From Sinomonas cellulolyticus (GTDB taxonomy: Bacteria; Actinomycetota; Actinomycetes; Actinomycetales; Micrococcaceae), in contig NZ_BNCM01000020.1 of assembly GCF_014656475.1 (NCBI RefSeq), positions 1 to 41,974 on the forward strand: a stretch of DNA of 41,974 nucleotides, read 5' to 3'. A program made the position numbers and the translations under genes. This document shows, in pieces, positions 8,586 through 16,531 of this stretch. Position 1 is the first letter of the stretch. Each line of letters begins with the position of its first letter. The notes beneath the pieces are model-generated. The model saw nothing but the letters and a program-made list of their open reading frames with translations, searched no databases and was not told the origin of the DNA.

Positions 8586-9620
8586 CTACAGGCCGACCGC
8601 GGCCATGAGGTGGCCGATCTCCTGCTTGCCGAGCCGGCGGACCGTTCCCTGCTTCTGGTCGCCGAGGCCGATCGGGCCGATCTTGGCCCGCACAAGACGC
8701 TGGACGGGGAACCCCACCGCGTCGAACATGCGGCGCACAATGCGGTTCTTGCCGGAGTGCAGCACGACCTCCACCAGGACGAATCCCGGGGTCGAATCCA
8801 CGAGGCGGAACGAGTCGACCTTCGCGAGGCCGTCCTCGAGCTCGACGCCGCGGCGGAGCTCGGCACCGACACCCTGCGGCATCGGGCCCCGGACCTGGAC
8901 CACGTACGTCTTGGGCACCTCGTAGGAGGGGTGCGTGAGGCGGTTGGCCAGCTCGCCGTCATTCGTCAGGAGCAGGAGGCCTTCGGTGTTCGTATCGAGC
9001 CGCCCCACGTGGAAGAGCCGCTCCGGCGTTCCGGGGCGCAGGTAGTCGGAGATGCAGGGGCGGCCCTCGGGGTCGTCCATGGTGGAGACGACGCCGCGCG
9101 GCTTGTTGAAGGCCATGTAGACGAGGTGCTCATTGGTCTGGACCCGGACGCCGTCAACGTGGATCACGTCGGCCTCGGGGTTCACGCGTGTGCCGAGCTC
9201 CGTGACGACCTGGCCGTTTACCTCCACCCGGCCCTCGGCGATGAGTTCCTCGCACACGCGCCGCGAGGCGACACCGGCGTTGGCCATGACCTTCTGGAGG
9301 CGGACGCCGTCCTCTGACATCTCGGCCCGGGTGCGCGGCTTGTGCTGCGGCAGGGGCGCGGGAGCCTTGCGCTCACCGGCAGGCCGATCCGGGCGCACTG
9401 GGCCGAGGTTCTTGCCGAAGCGTTCGTTCGCGAAGGGCGCCGCTCCAGTGCCCTTGGGCTGGGGGCGCTCGCCGCGCTTGCGCTGGGGCGACTTCGGAGC
9501 CCCCTTCGCTCCCCCGCGTGCGCCGCCGCCGCGCGAGCCGCTCGTGCTGCTCCTGCCGTTGCTGTCCCTGCGAGGGTTGCCCCCATTGCGTGGTGAACCC
9601 TGGCGTCCCGCCTGTGCCAT
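8586..9620 (-). CDS. rluB: 23S rRNA pseudouridine synthase, RluB type
   Basis: A 344-residue RsuA/RluB-family enzyme converting a specific uridine of 23S rRNA to pseudouridine. The first 100 residues or so are Gly/Arg/Ser/Pro-rich and basic (for example GSRGGGARGGAKG) and surely disordered. The S4 RNA-binding domain follows (RLQKVMANAGVASRRVCEEL), then the catalytic domain with GRLDTNTEGLLLLTNDGELA, whose Asp is the nucleophile. The open frame begins at 9653. ATG 9620, preceded by GAGG at about 9 nt, gives the usual MAQAGRQG opening and is preferred. It is the first gene of rluB-tyrA-cmk-der. The rluB/rsuA assignment rests on the scpB neighbourhood. Confidence 0.93.
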   Translation of the reverse strand: MAQAGRQGSPRNGGNPRRDSNGRSSTSGSRGGGARGGAKGAPKSPQRKRGERPQPKGTGAAPFANERFGKNLGPVRPDRPAGERKAPAPLPQHKPRTRAEMSEDGVRLQKVMANAGVASRRVCEELIAEGRVEVNGQVVTELGTRVNPEADVIHVDGVRVQTNEHLVYMAFNKPRGVVSTMDDPEGRPCISDYLRPGTPERLFHVGRLDTNTEGLLLLTNDGELANRLTHPSYEVPKTYVVQVRGPMPQGVGAELRRGVELEDGLAKVDSFRLVDSTPGFVLVEVVLHSGKNRIVRRMFDAVGFPVQRLVRAKIGPIGLGDQKQGTVRRLGKQEIGHLMAAVGL

Positions 9621-9691
9621 TACCAATGCCTCTGCAGTATGAAGCAGCCCCATGAGGGCTGCGGTTTAAAGGTGAAAAGGGCGAATGCCCC

Positions 9692-9697
9692 TGTCAA
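9692..9697 (-). promoter_or_regulatory. Possible -35 box (TTGACA) of the rluB operon
   Basis: A perfect TTGACA on the minus strand lies 72 bp upstream of the rluB start. At 17-21 bp downstream there are only weak -10 candidates (CACCTT, or TTTAAA at a 21-bp spacer). It is the best promoter signal in the vanZ-rluB gap. Confidence 0.35.
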
Positions 9698-9788
9698 GGA
9701 TACCGGACCGCCCGCTCGCACGGGTTTGGGGGGACCCGCCGTTGCCCGCTGAGGGCCAGCTGCGGACGTGGCGGGCGGCAGGTAGAGC

Positions 9789-10367
9789 TCACAGGTGGAG
9801 TCGGACGACGAAGAGGAAGTAGCACCAGACGGGCAGCGAAAGCAGCGACAGCACGGCCATCACGGTCCGCACGACGGATCGCTCGCGAAGGATCGCGGAA
9901 AGCAGCCTGAAGGCGAGGATTCCTACAGCGCCCCCGACGCAGTTCAGGATCACGTCGTCGACGTCCGAGGCTCCGACCCCAAACACGTTCTGGACGATCT
10001 CGACGGCGACGCTGACCGCGGCGACCGCGAGCAGGGTCAGCCATGCGGCCGCCCGAGGTCGGAGCCACGATGCGTAGACTCCGAGCGGGACGAAGATCAG
10101 GATGTTCCCGACGATGTTGCCGAACGCCACTTTCCCCTCCCCGGGAGAGTGGGCGGCCAGATACCCTGCGATAGTCGCGAACGGTACGAGGTTGATCGAT
10201 CTCTCCGTACCAGGTGCGCGGGAGAAGAGAAGCAGCCTGAGGAGGAACGCCGCGTAGAGGGCGAAGACGGCGACGATGGCCACGATCTCCGCCTTGGCGC
10301 GTTTCGTGGGGGATCGCCGGTTCGGCACGTCATCGGGGGATGCCGTGCGGTGCGGTTGCAGGTCCAT
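9789..10367 (-). CDS. VanZ-like family membrane protein
   Basis: A 192-residue membrane protein with four or five hydrophobic helices (about 27-47, 90-105, 107-128, 140-160, 165-187). It carries family hallmarks: an N-terminal helix ending LLLFSRAPGTERSINLVPF, then the GNIVGNILIFVPLG motif and VEIVQ...GASDVDDVILNCVGGAVG. VanZ proteins occur beside teicoplanin-resistance genes, but most members are chromosomal with unknown function, possibly in the cell envelope. No resistance genes lie nearby. No strong ribosome binding site is seen at the ATG, so the start is uncertain. It lies alone between scpB and rluB, which are usually adjacent, and may be a later insertion. Confidence 0.85.
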   Translation of the reverse strand: MDLQPHRTASPDDVPNRRSPTKRAKAEIVAIVAVFALYAAFLLRLLLFSRAPGTERSINLVPFATIAGYLAAHSPGEGKVAFGNIVGNILIFVPLGVYASWLRPRAAAWLTLLAVAAVSVAVEIVQNVFGVGASDVDDVILNCVGGAVGILAFRLLSAILRERSVVRTVMAVLSLLSLPVWCYFLFVVRLHL

Positions 10368-10481
10368 CCAGAGGGACGTTACAGAGGGAACCTGTCGTGC
10401 TCCTGTGAGCCCTCACCGCCCCCCGCGTCGAAGCTCCCCCGCCCCTCTGAGACTGGTCGGGCCTTGCCGCCATCGCGTCGG

Positions 10482-11123
10482 TCAGTACAAGCCGTCCATC
10501 GCGCTGAGCTCGTCCAGGCCCGGCAGGTGCGGGGAGAGCTTCGGGAGCTCGGCGACGGAACCGATGCCGAGACGCTCGAGGAAGTACGAGGTGGTCTGGT
10601 ACAGAATGGCCCCGGACTCGGGGTCGGTGCCTGCCTCCTCGATGAGCCCTCGGGTCACGAGCGTCTTGACGACAGAGTCCACATTGACGCCCCGGATCGC
10701 GGCGACGCGCGAGCGGCCCACCGGCTGGCGGTACGCGATGACCGCGAGGGTCTCGAGCGCGGCCTGGGTCAACCGGGCAGTCTGTCCCTCGAGAACGTAG
10801 CGGGAGACAATCTCGGCGAACTCCGCGCGGGAGTAGAACCGCCAGCCGCCGGCGACGGCCCGCAGCTCGAAGCCCCTCCCCTGCGCCGTGTACTCCGCGG
10901 AGAGCCCCGCAAGCGCGTCCTCGACCTCGGCCTGCGGGACCTCGAGCGTTGCTGCAAGCTCGGCCGAGGACACCGGCTCGTCCACCACCATGAGCACAGC
11001 CTCGAGCGCACCCGCGATCCCGCTTCCCCAAGGACTTGCGCTCCCCTCGGAGCTTCCGGCCGCCTCCGCGTCCGCCGTTGCCTCCGCGTTCCTGTCCGCC
11101 TCAGTCCGGCTCTCACCCTGCAT
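10482..11123 (-). CDS. scpB: Segregation and condensation protein B
   Basis: A 213-residue kleisin-associated subunit of the SMC-ScpAB condensin. It dimerises and binds ScpA on the SMC heads, compacting and separating newly replicated origins. Two winged-helix domains are visible (about 30-105 and 110-190), with the typical LTQAALETLAVIAYRQP and RGVNVDSVVKTLVTRGLIEE segments. The open frame starts at 11165, but ATG 11123, 6-7 nt after GGAGG, is better; it overlaps the scpA end by 11 bp, implying translational coupling. The residues before the first winged helix are low-complexity Ala/Glu. It is third in parA-scpA-scpB. Confidence 0.95.
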   Translation of the reverse strand: MQGESRTEADRNAEATADAEAAGSSEGSASPWGSGIAGALEAVLMVVDEPVSSAELAATLEVPQAEVEDALAGLSAEYTAQGRGFELRAVAGGWRFYSRAEFAEIVSRYVLEGQTARLTQAALETLAVIAYRQPVGRSRVAAIRGVNVDSVVKTLVTRGLIEEAGTDPESGAILYQTTSYFLERLGIGSVAELPKLSPHLPGLDELSAMDGLY

Positions 11124-12099
11124 GCTGATCCTCCGTGTCCAGTCCACCGTCCACCAGCGGTCCACCCTCAGTCGGCCCGGCCTCCGCGGCGACCCCCACA
11201 GCCCCGGCCTCGCCCGCCTGCGGCGCCCCCACGTCGTCGTACTCCTCGCTCACCCGCTCGGCAGTCCAGTCCTCCCCCGCCATCCAGCGGACACTCAGCT
11301 CGGCGAGCGGAGCCGCCTGCTCGAACGCGACGGCGCGATCGCGGAACAGCTCGAGCAGCGCGAGGAATCGCACCACGATGACGAGCCGCGACTCGGCGTC
11401 TGCCGTCAGGGCCCGGAATGTCAGGGGCCCCGAGCCCTGGAGCCGGAGGCCGAGGAGGCCGGCCTGCTCGCGGACGCTCACCGGCGGCGCATGGAGGTGA
11501 TCGAGGCCGACTTCGCTGGAGGGCGCTTCCTTCGGAGCGAACGCCTTCGCAGCCAGCTGCGCGAAGTCGGCGGGAGTGTGGCGCCAGACCAGCTCGGGCA
11601 GGAGCGCCGCGAACGCCGGCTCGAGTGTGACGGATCGCGGGAAGCGCCGCCCCTCGGCATCCAGGGTCTCAGCAAAGATCCCGGCAATCTCCTTGAAGGC
11701 CTTGTACTGCAGGAGGCGGGCGAACAGGAGATCCCGGGCCTCGAGCCGGGCCACATCCTCCTCGTCCTCAACCTCACCGGCGGGCAGGAGGCGGGCGGCC
11801 TTGAGGTCCAGGAGCGTCGCGGCGATGACGAGGAACTCGCTCGCCTCGTCGAGGGCCCAGTCCTCCCCCTTCGCTTGAAGGGCACGGGTGTACGCGAGGA
11901 AGTCGTCAGTGACAGTGGCGAGCGCTACCTCGGTGATGTCGAGGCGGTGCTTCGCAATGAGGCCGAGAAGCAGGTCAAAGGGGCCGGTGAAGTTCTCGAG
12001 GCGCACTTCGAAGCCGCCGGGATCTGCCGTCGCCGGCGTATCCGGCGTTCCGGAACCCTCGTCGGTGGCCGGTGCCGTCTGCGCGTCAGGGAGCCCCAC
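11113..12099 (-). CDS. scpA: Segregation and condensation protein A (kleisin)
   Basis: A 328-residue kleisin bridging the SMC heads. The N-terminal domain opens with the family signature FEVRLENFTGPFDLLLGLI, then the HRLDITEVAL helix and a TLLDLKAARLLP segment. The C-terminal winged helix lies near 225-285 and is followed by an acidic Gly/Ala/Glu tail. The open frame extends to 12450, but everything upstream of 12099 reads through parA out of frame. GTG 12099 overlaps the parA end by 14 bp. No good Shine-Dalgarno site is seen there, so initiation probably depends on parA translation. The smc gene is not in the window. Confidence 0.93.
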   Translation of the reverse strand: MGLPDAQTAPATDEGSGTPDTPATADPGGFEVRLENFTGPFDLLLGLIAKHRLDITEVALATVTDDFLAYTRALQAKGEDWALDEASEFLVIAATLLDLKAARLLPAGEVEDEEDVARLEARDLLFARLLQYKAFKEIAGIFAETLDAEGRRFPRSVTLEPAFAALLPELVWRHTPADFAQLAAKAFAPKEAPSSEVGLDHLHAPPVSVREQAGLLGLRLQGSGPLTFRALTADAESRLVIVVRFLALLELFRDRAVAFEQAAPLAELSVRWMAGEDWTAERVSEEYDDVGAPQAGEAGAVGVAAEAGPTEGGPLVDGGLDTEDQHAG

Positions 12100-12994
12100 C
12101 GCGGGCCACGAGCTCTCGGGCCAGGCTGCGGTAGGCCTCGGCACCCGGGTGGTTCGATGCGTAGCGCGTGATGGGCTCGGCGGCCACAGTAGCGTCGGCG
12201 AACTTGATCGTGCGCTTGATGACTGTCTCGAACACCTTGTCGCCGAACGCCTCCACAAGGCGGGCAAGCACCTCGCGGCTGTGAAGCGTCCGGGCGTCGT
12301 ACATGGTGGCGAGCACACCGTCGACGACGAGCCGCGGGTTGAGCCTGTCCTGGACCTTCTCGATCGTCTCGACGAGCAGGGCCACGGCGCGCAGCGCGAA
12401 GAATTCGCAGATGAGCGGGATGATGACGCCGTGCGCCGCGGTGAGCGCATTCACTGTCAGCAGGCCAAGCGAAGGCTGGCAGTCGATGAGGATGACGTCG
12501 TAGTCGTCCTCGACCTTCCGCAGGGCGCTCGCGAGGACCTGCTCGCGGGCCACCTCCGTCACGAGCTGGACCTCGGCCGCGGAGAGGTCGATATTCGCCG
12601 GCAGCAGGTCCACGTTGGGCTCGTCAGTGTGGCGGATGGCCTGGCGAACGTCCACGTGGCGGTCCATCATCACGTTGTACACGGTCGTGTCCAGCTCGTG
12701 GGGGTTGATGCCGAGTCCTGCCGAGAGCGCGCCCTGCGGGTCGAAGTCCACAAGCAGGACCTTGCGGCCGTACTCGGCCAGGGCTGCGGCGAGGTTGATC
12801 GTGGAGGTGGTCTTGCCGACGCCGCCCTTCTGGTTGACCATCGCGACGATGCGGGCCGGCCCGTGCGAGCTCAGGGGTGCGGGCACGGGGAACTCGCGGA
12901 GCGGCCGGCCGGTGGGGCCGAGCGCGCCGGTCTCCTCGAGGGAGACGCCGTCCAGAGTCGCTGCGCTGTGCTCAGTGCTCACGTATCCATCCAC
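12086..12994 (-). CDS. parA: ParA/Soj-family ATPase
   Basis: A 302-residue Walker-type ATPase. A variable N-terminal stretch (1-45) is followed by the deviant Walker A KGGVGKTTSTINLAAALAEY (about 55-74), switch I DFDPQGALSAGLG, and Walker B VILIDCQPSLGLLTVNAL. This type, found upstream of scpAB in actinobacteria without a parB partner, is a second Soj-like protein distinct from the origin-proximal parAB pair; its exact role is unsettled. The start is ambiguous: GTG 12994 or GTG 12982, neither with a strong ribosome binding site. A short open frame with a perfect AGGAGG lies just upstream and overlaps this start. It is first in parA-scpA-scpB. Confidence 0.93.
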   Translation of the reverse strand: MDGYVSTEHSAATLDGVSLEETGALGPTGRPLREFPVPAPLSSHGPARIVAMVNQKGGVGKTTSTINLAAALAEYGRKVLLVDFDPQGALSAGLGINPHELDTTVYNVMMDRHVDVRQAIRHTDEPNVDLLPANIDLSAAEVQLVTEVAREQVLASALRKVEDDYDVILIDCQPSLGLLTVNALTAAHGVIIPLICEFFALRAVALLVETIEKVQDRLNPRLVVDGVLATMYDARTLHSREVLARLVEAFGDKVFETVIKRTIKFADATVAAEPITRYASNHPGAEAYRSLARELVARGGAP

Positions 12995-13022
12995 ACTTTC
13001 GATTCGTTAGCGGTTTTCGCAT
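12972..13022 (-). CDS. Possible 16-residue leader peptide before parA
   Basis: ATG at 13022 is preceded by a full AGGAGG at 8-nt spacing. It opens a frame reading MRKPLTNRKCGWIREH and ends in TGA at 12974-12972, overlapping both candidate parA starts in a different frame. The codons AAA, CTA and ATA are rare in this genome. Translation of this frame could deliver ribosomes to the poorly equipped parA start. It may equally be chance: only the ribosome binding site and overlap support it. Confidence 0.3.
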   Translation of the reverse strand: MRKPLTNRKCGWIREH

Positions 13023-13262
13023 GCCTGCGGCCTCCTTGACACCCCAGCCTACACACGGCAAACACGCATTCGACGAACCTTGACAACAGCCCCGCGGCGC
13101 GCCTCACCCTCAACCTGAACTTCAAGGTTCGGGGGTCGCCGCACGCGCCCGATGCCCGTTCCCGCCGCTGGCCGCCGGTCCTCCTGGCGGGCCTGGCTGC
13201 CGTCCTCCGGAGGGGTGCTGGCACGGGTGGGCACGGGCGCGGCGGCATCCGCAGTGAAGCGG

Positions 13263-13309
13263 ACGACGGCGGGTGGGGCGCCTTGCCGAGGCGCCCCACC
13301 CGCCGTCGT
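13263..13309 (-). terminator. Long perfect hairpin terminator after dctA
   Basis: Arms at 13263-13283 and 13289-13309 are perfect complements over 21 bp around a 5-nt loop (TGCCG). It begins 17 bp beyond the dctA stop. There is no T-tract. The rest of 12995-13262 holds the parA upstream region and no other recognisable gene. Confidence 0.8.
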
Positions 13310-13325
13310 GGGCGGGACCAGACCG

Positions 13326-14729
13326 TCAGGCGCGCGCGAGTTCCTCGTCGGCGCCGGCGCCCGTCGCACCGACCTCGGGCGCGCTGCCGTGGCCGTGCTC
13401 GGCGATCATCGTGGTCTCGTCGAACGGGAGGCGTCCGGAGAGCACCTCGGTGACCTGCGTGGCGTCGATCTCCTTGGTCCACGTTCCCATGAGGACCGTG
13501 GCCACCGCATTGCCGGTGAAGTTCGTCAGGGCTCGGGCCTCGGACATGAACCGGTCGATGCCCACGATGAAGGACACTCCGCCCACGAGCTGCGGGGCGT
13601 GGGCCTGGAGGCCGCCGGCGAGGGTGGCAAGACCGGCACCCGAGACGCCCGCCGCGCCCTTGGACGCGATGATCATGAACACCAGGAGCGCGATCTGCTC
13701 CCCGAGGGCAAGCGGCTGGCCCATCGCGGTCGCGATGAAGATGGAGGCCATCGTCAGGTAGATCGCGGTGCCGTCGAGGTTGAACGAGTAGCCGGTCGGG
13801 ACGGTCACGCCGACCACCGGCTTGGAGACGCCGAGGTGCTCCATCTTGGCGATGAGGCGCGGGAGCGCTGCCTCGGAGGAGGAGGTGGAGACGATGATGA
13901 GGTACTCGCGGCCCAGGTACTTCATGAGCTTGAAGATGTTCACGCCGGAGACGACCTTCAGGATCGTCCCGAGGACGAACACGATGAACAGGATGCACGT
14001 GATGTAGAAGGCGACCATCAGGGTGAGCAGGCTCAGGACGGCCTTCCAGCCGGTCGCGCCGACCACCGCGGCGATGGCGCCGAACGCGCCGATCGGGGCG
14101 AGCCACATGACCATGATGAGGATCCGGAACACGAGGGCCTGCGCCTGTGCGATGAAGTCGAGCAGGAGCCTGCCGGTCTTGCCCATCCGCTGCAGCGCGA
14201 AGCCCACCAGGAGAGCCACGAACAGGGTCTGGAGGATCTCGCCGGAGGTCAGCGAGGACATGAGGGTCTTGGGGATGATGCCGAGGAGGAAGTCCGTGGT
14301 GTCAGCGGAGGTGCTCGCCTTGTACGTGGCGTCCTTGAGATTGAGGCCCTCGCCGGGGTGCACGAGGTTGCCGACCACGAGGCCGATCGCGAGCGCGAAC
14401 GTGCTCATGACCATGAAGTAGACGAGCGCCAGGCCGCCCACCTTGCCGACCGTGGCGGCCTTGGCGATCGAGCCGATGCCGAGGACGATCGTGCAGAAGA
14501 TCACCGGCGCGATCATCATCTTGATCAGCGCGACGAATCCGTCGCCGAGCGGCTTGAGGCTCGCGGCGAATCCGTCCTTGCCGGGGAAGAGGAGGCCGAC
14601 GACGACGCCGAGGACCACGGCGACAATGACGGCGATGTAGAGCCAGTGGGTTCGGTCTGCCGGCTTCTTCTTGGCCGGCACCGCCTGATGGGCCGTGGGC
14701 GGCTCGGGTGCCGTTGGCGACATTGCCAC
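13326..14729 (-). CDS. dctA: C4-dicarboxylate:cation symporter
   Basis: A 467-residue DAACS-family carrier importing succinate, fumarate and malate with H+ or Na+. It has eight membrane helices plus two re-entrant hairpins. The serine-rich hairpin STSSSEAALPRL and the substrate/cation motif GYSFNLDGTAIYL are intact, as is the KGAAGVSGAG segment in hairpin 2. The open frame begins at 14852. GTG 14729, 6 nt after AAGGAG, is better placed than ATG 14723, which is 12 nt away. It is divergent from a CitA/CitB-type two-component system and probably induced by it. A glutamate (GltP) substrate is possible but less likely given the neighbours. Confidence 0.92.
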   Translation of the reverse strand: MAMSPTAPEPPTAHQAVPAKKKPADRTHWLYIAVIVAVVLGVVVGLLFPGKDGFAASLKPLGDGFVALIKMMIAPVIFCTIVLGIGSIAKAATVGKVGGLALVYFMVMSTFALAIGLVVGNLVHPGEGLNLKDATYKASTSADTTDFLLGIIPKTLMSSLTSGEILQTLFVALLVGFALQRMGKTGRLLLDFIAQAQALVFRILIMVMWLAPIGAFGAIAAVVGATGWKAVLSLLTLMVAFYITCILFIVFVLGTILKVVSGVNIFKLMKYLGREYLIIVSTSSSEAALPRLIAKMEHLGVSKPVVGVTVPTGYSFNLDGTAIYLTMASIFIATAMGQPLALGEQIALLVFMIIASKGAAGVSGAGLATLAGGLQAHAPQLVGGVSFIVGIDRFMSEARALTNFTGNAVATVLMGTWTKEIDATQVTEVLSGRLPFDETTMIAEHGHGSAPEVGATGAGADEELARA

Positions 14730-14759
14730 GGAGTACTCCTTCGATGGGGATCGGATGGC

Positions 14760-14792
14760 TTGATACCTTGACGAGTGGCCCCTGTGGGCCAC
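14760..14792. promoter_or_regulatory. Divergent promoter/operator between dctA and the kinase gene
   Basis: A perfect inverted repeat GTGGCCC-CTGT-GGGCCAC lies at 14775-14792. For dctA, TATCAA on the minus strand (14765-14760) fits a -10 box, which puts the palindrome at the -35 region, where an activator would bind. On the plus strand TTGACG at 14768-14773 is a -35-like hexamer without a clear -10. The binder is presumed to be the adjacent response regulator. Confidence 0.45.
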
Positions 14793-14884
14793 ACCACGCT
14801 CCACTCTGGCCGATGGTGTGACAGCGCTCACCGTTGCGGTCATATTGGTCACGGCGACGTGGAGGAAACGAGGAGGGACTCGGA

Positions 14885-16531
14885 ATGCGGCCGCTCAGCC
14901 TCGCCACGCGAATGCTGTGGATCCTCGTCCTCGCCGTCGTGATGCTCACGGCGTTCATCGGCACGGCGATGTACGTCGACGCCCGCGACCAGTCGCACCA
15001 GCAGGCCGCCAGGCGGACACTGGCCGCCGCCACCGCGATTGCGGACAGCCCGTTCGTCGTGGATGCGGCACGGCAGGCGGCCACGGTCGATCCGACCGCC
15101 TCCCTCCAGCCCTACGCCCTTCAGGTGACCAGGGACGCGAGCCTCGACTTCATCACGATCATGGCGCCCGACCGCACACGCTGGACCCACGTCAACCCGG
15201 GCCAGATCGGCGGGAAGTACATCGGCAGCGTGGACCAGGCGCTCGCGGGGCACCCGTACACCGAGGAGACCTCAGGGACCCTCGGTCCCTCGGTGCGCAC
15301 GATCGTGCCCATCATGGACGGCGGGAAGGTCATCGGGATGGTCTCGGCCGGCGTCACGGTGAGCGCCATCGAGGTGGCCATCGCCGGGCGGCTGCCGGCG
15401 CTCGTGGCGATCGCCGCCGTCGTGCTCGCGCTCGGCTCCCTGGGCGCGCTCGCCGTGGGGCGGTACCTGTCCAGGGTGACACGGGGCTACGGGCCGGAGC
15501 AGCTCGGGCAGCTGTTCGCCTACTACGAGTCGGTGCTCCACTCCGTGCGCGAAGGAGTGATCCTGGTGGACGCGAAGGGACAGGTGGTGATCCGCAACGA
15601 CCAGGCCTCCCGGCTCCTGGGCCTGCCGGAGGACGACCTTGAGGAAGCGCGCGGCTACGTGCTCCGCCCGGCACCCCTCGCGCGGAACCCGCTTCCGACC
15701 CTGCGCGAGCTCGGCATCCCGGGCAGCCTGCGGGAGCTGCTCACGAGCGGGCGCACGGCCCACGACGAGATCCACCTCACCGGCGACCGGGTGCTCGTGG
15801 TCAACCAGGAGCCCGCCGTCTCCCACGAGGGCCGGCGGGAGAGGGTCCTCGGGGCCGTCGCCACGCTGCGCGACCGGACCGAGATCGAAGCGCTCGGCAC
15901 GGAGCTCGAGACGATGCGGACCCTTTCCGACGCACTTCGGAGCCAGACCCACGAGCACGCGAACCGCCTCCACACGATCGTCTCCCTCCTCGAGCTCGGC
16001 CAGACGGACCGGGCACTCGCCTTCGCCACGGAAGACCTGCAGCTGAGCCAGTCCCTCGCGGACGAGCTGGTCGTCTCTGTGGATGAGCCCGTCCTCGCCG
16101 CCCTCATCATGGGCAAGGCCGCCCAGGCCAACGAGCGCGGGGTGAGGCTCGACGCCGAGGCAACCGCATCGATTGCGGGGTCCGGGCTCGCCCCGGCGGA
16201 CCTCGTCACGATCGTGGGGAACCTCATCGACAATGCGATCGACGCGGCCGCCTCGGCAGACTCTCCACGGTGGGTGTCGCTCGAGATCGTCGAGCACGGG
16301 GCCGATGTGGTGATCGAGGTCGCCGACTCCGGGCCCGGGGTGTCCGCCGGAGACGCCGAGCTGGTCCTGAGGTACGGCTACTCCACCAAACCGCAGACCG
16401 GGCACGGGCGCGGGGTCGGGCTCGCGCTCGTGAAACGCTCGGTGGAGCGGCTCGGCGGCACCCTCACGGTGTCCCGGCGGGAGGGTGCCGTGTTCACCGT
16501 CGTCGTGCCCAGGAAGGAGCAGCCAGCGTGA
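14885..16531 (+). CDS. CitA/DctS-type sensor histidine kinase
   Basis: A 548-residue membrane sensor. Helix 1 spans about 8-30, then a periplasmic PDC/Cache-like ligand domain (about 31-170) and helix 2 (about 172-197). A cytosolic PAS domain (about 210-330) follows. The HPK5-type dimerisation box RSQTHEHANRLHTIVSLLE holds phosphorylated His356. The HATPase domain has GNLIDNAIDAA at about 445-455 and DSGPGVS. The family senses citrate or C4-dicarboxylates directly through the periplasmic domain. ATG 14885 follows AGGAGG by 8 nt; the open frame begins at 14834. It overlaps the response regulator by GTGA. Divergence from dctA indicates a dicarboxylate signal. Confidence 0.92.
   Translation: MRPLSLATRMLWILVLAVVMLTAFIGTAMYVDARDQSHQQAARRTLAAATAIADSPFVVDAARQAATVDPTASLQPYALQVTRDASLDFITIMAPDRTRWTHVNPGQIGGKYIGSVDQALAGHPYTEETSGTLGPSVRTIVPIMDGGKVIGMVSAGVTVSAIEVAIAGRLPALVAIAAVVLALGSLGALAVGRYLSRVTRGYGPEQLGQLFAYYESVLHSVREGVILVDAKGQVVIRNDQASRLLGLPEDDLEEARGYVLRPAPLARNPLPTLRELGIPGSLRELLTSGRTAHDEIHLTGDRVLVVNQEPAVSHEGRRERVLGAVATLRDRTEIEALGTELETMRTLSDALRSQTHEHANRLHTIVSLLELGQTDRALAFATEDLQLSQSLADELVVSVDEPVLAALIMGKAAQANERGVRLDAEATASIAGSGLAPADLVTIVGNLIDNAIDAAASADSPRWVSLEIVEHGADVVIEVADSGPGVSAGDAELVLRYGYSTKPQTGHGRGVGLALVKRSVERLGGTLTVSRREGAVFTVVVPRKEQPA

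Noticed and set aside
9789..10367. Glycopeptide resistance gene
   Set aside because: VanZ-like proteins are widespread without resistance function, and no vanHAX genes are present.
9795..11381. A 528-residue plus-strand frame opposite vanZ and scpB
   Set aside because: It spans two real genes and their gap on the other strand and ends in Pro/Arg low complexity.
13152..14771. A 539-residue plus-strand frame opposite dctA
   Set aside because: It is antisense to dctA and rich in His/Glu/Asp/Gly, a shadow of membrane-protein codons.
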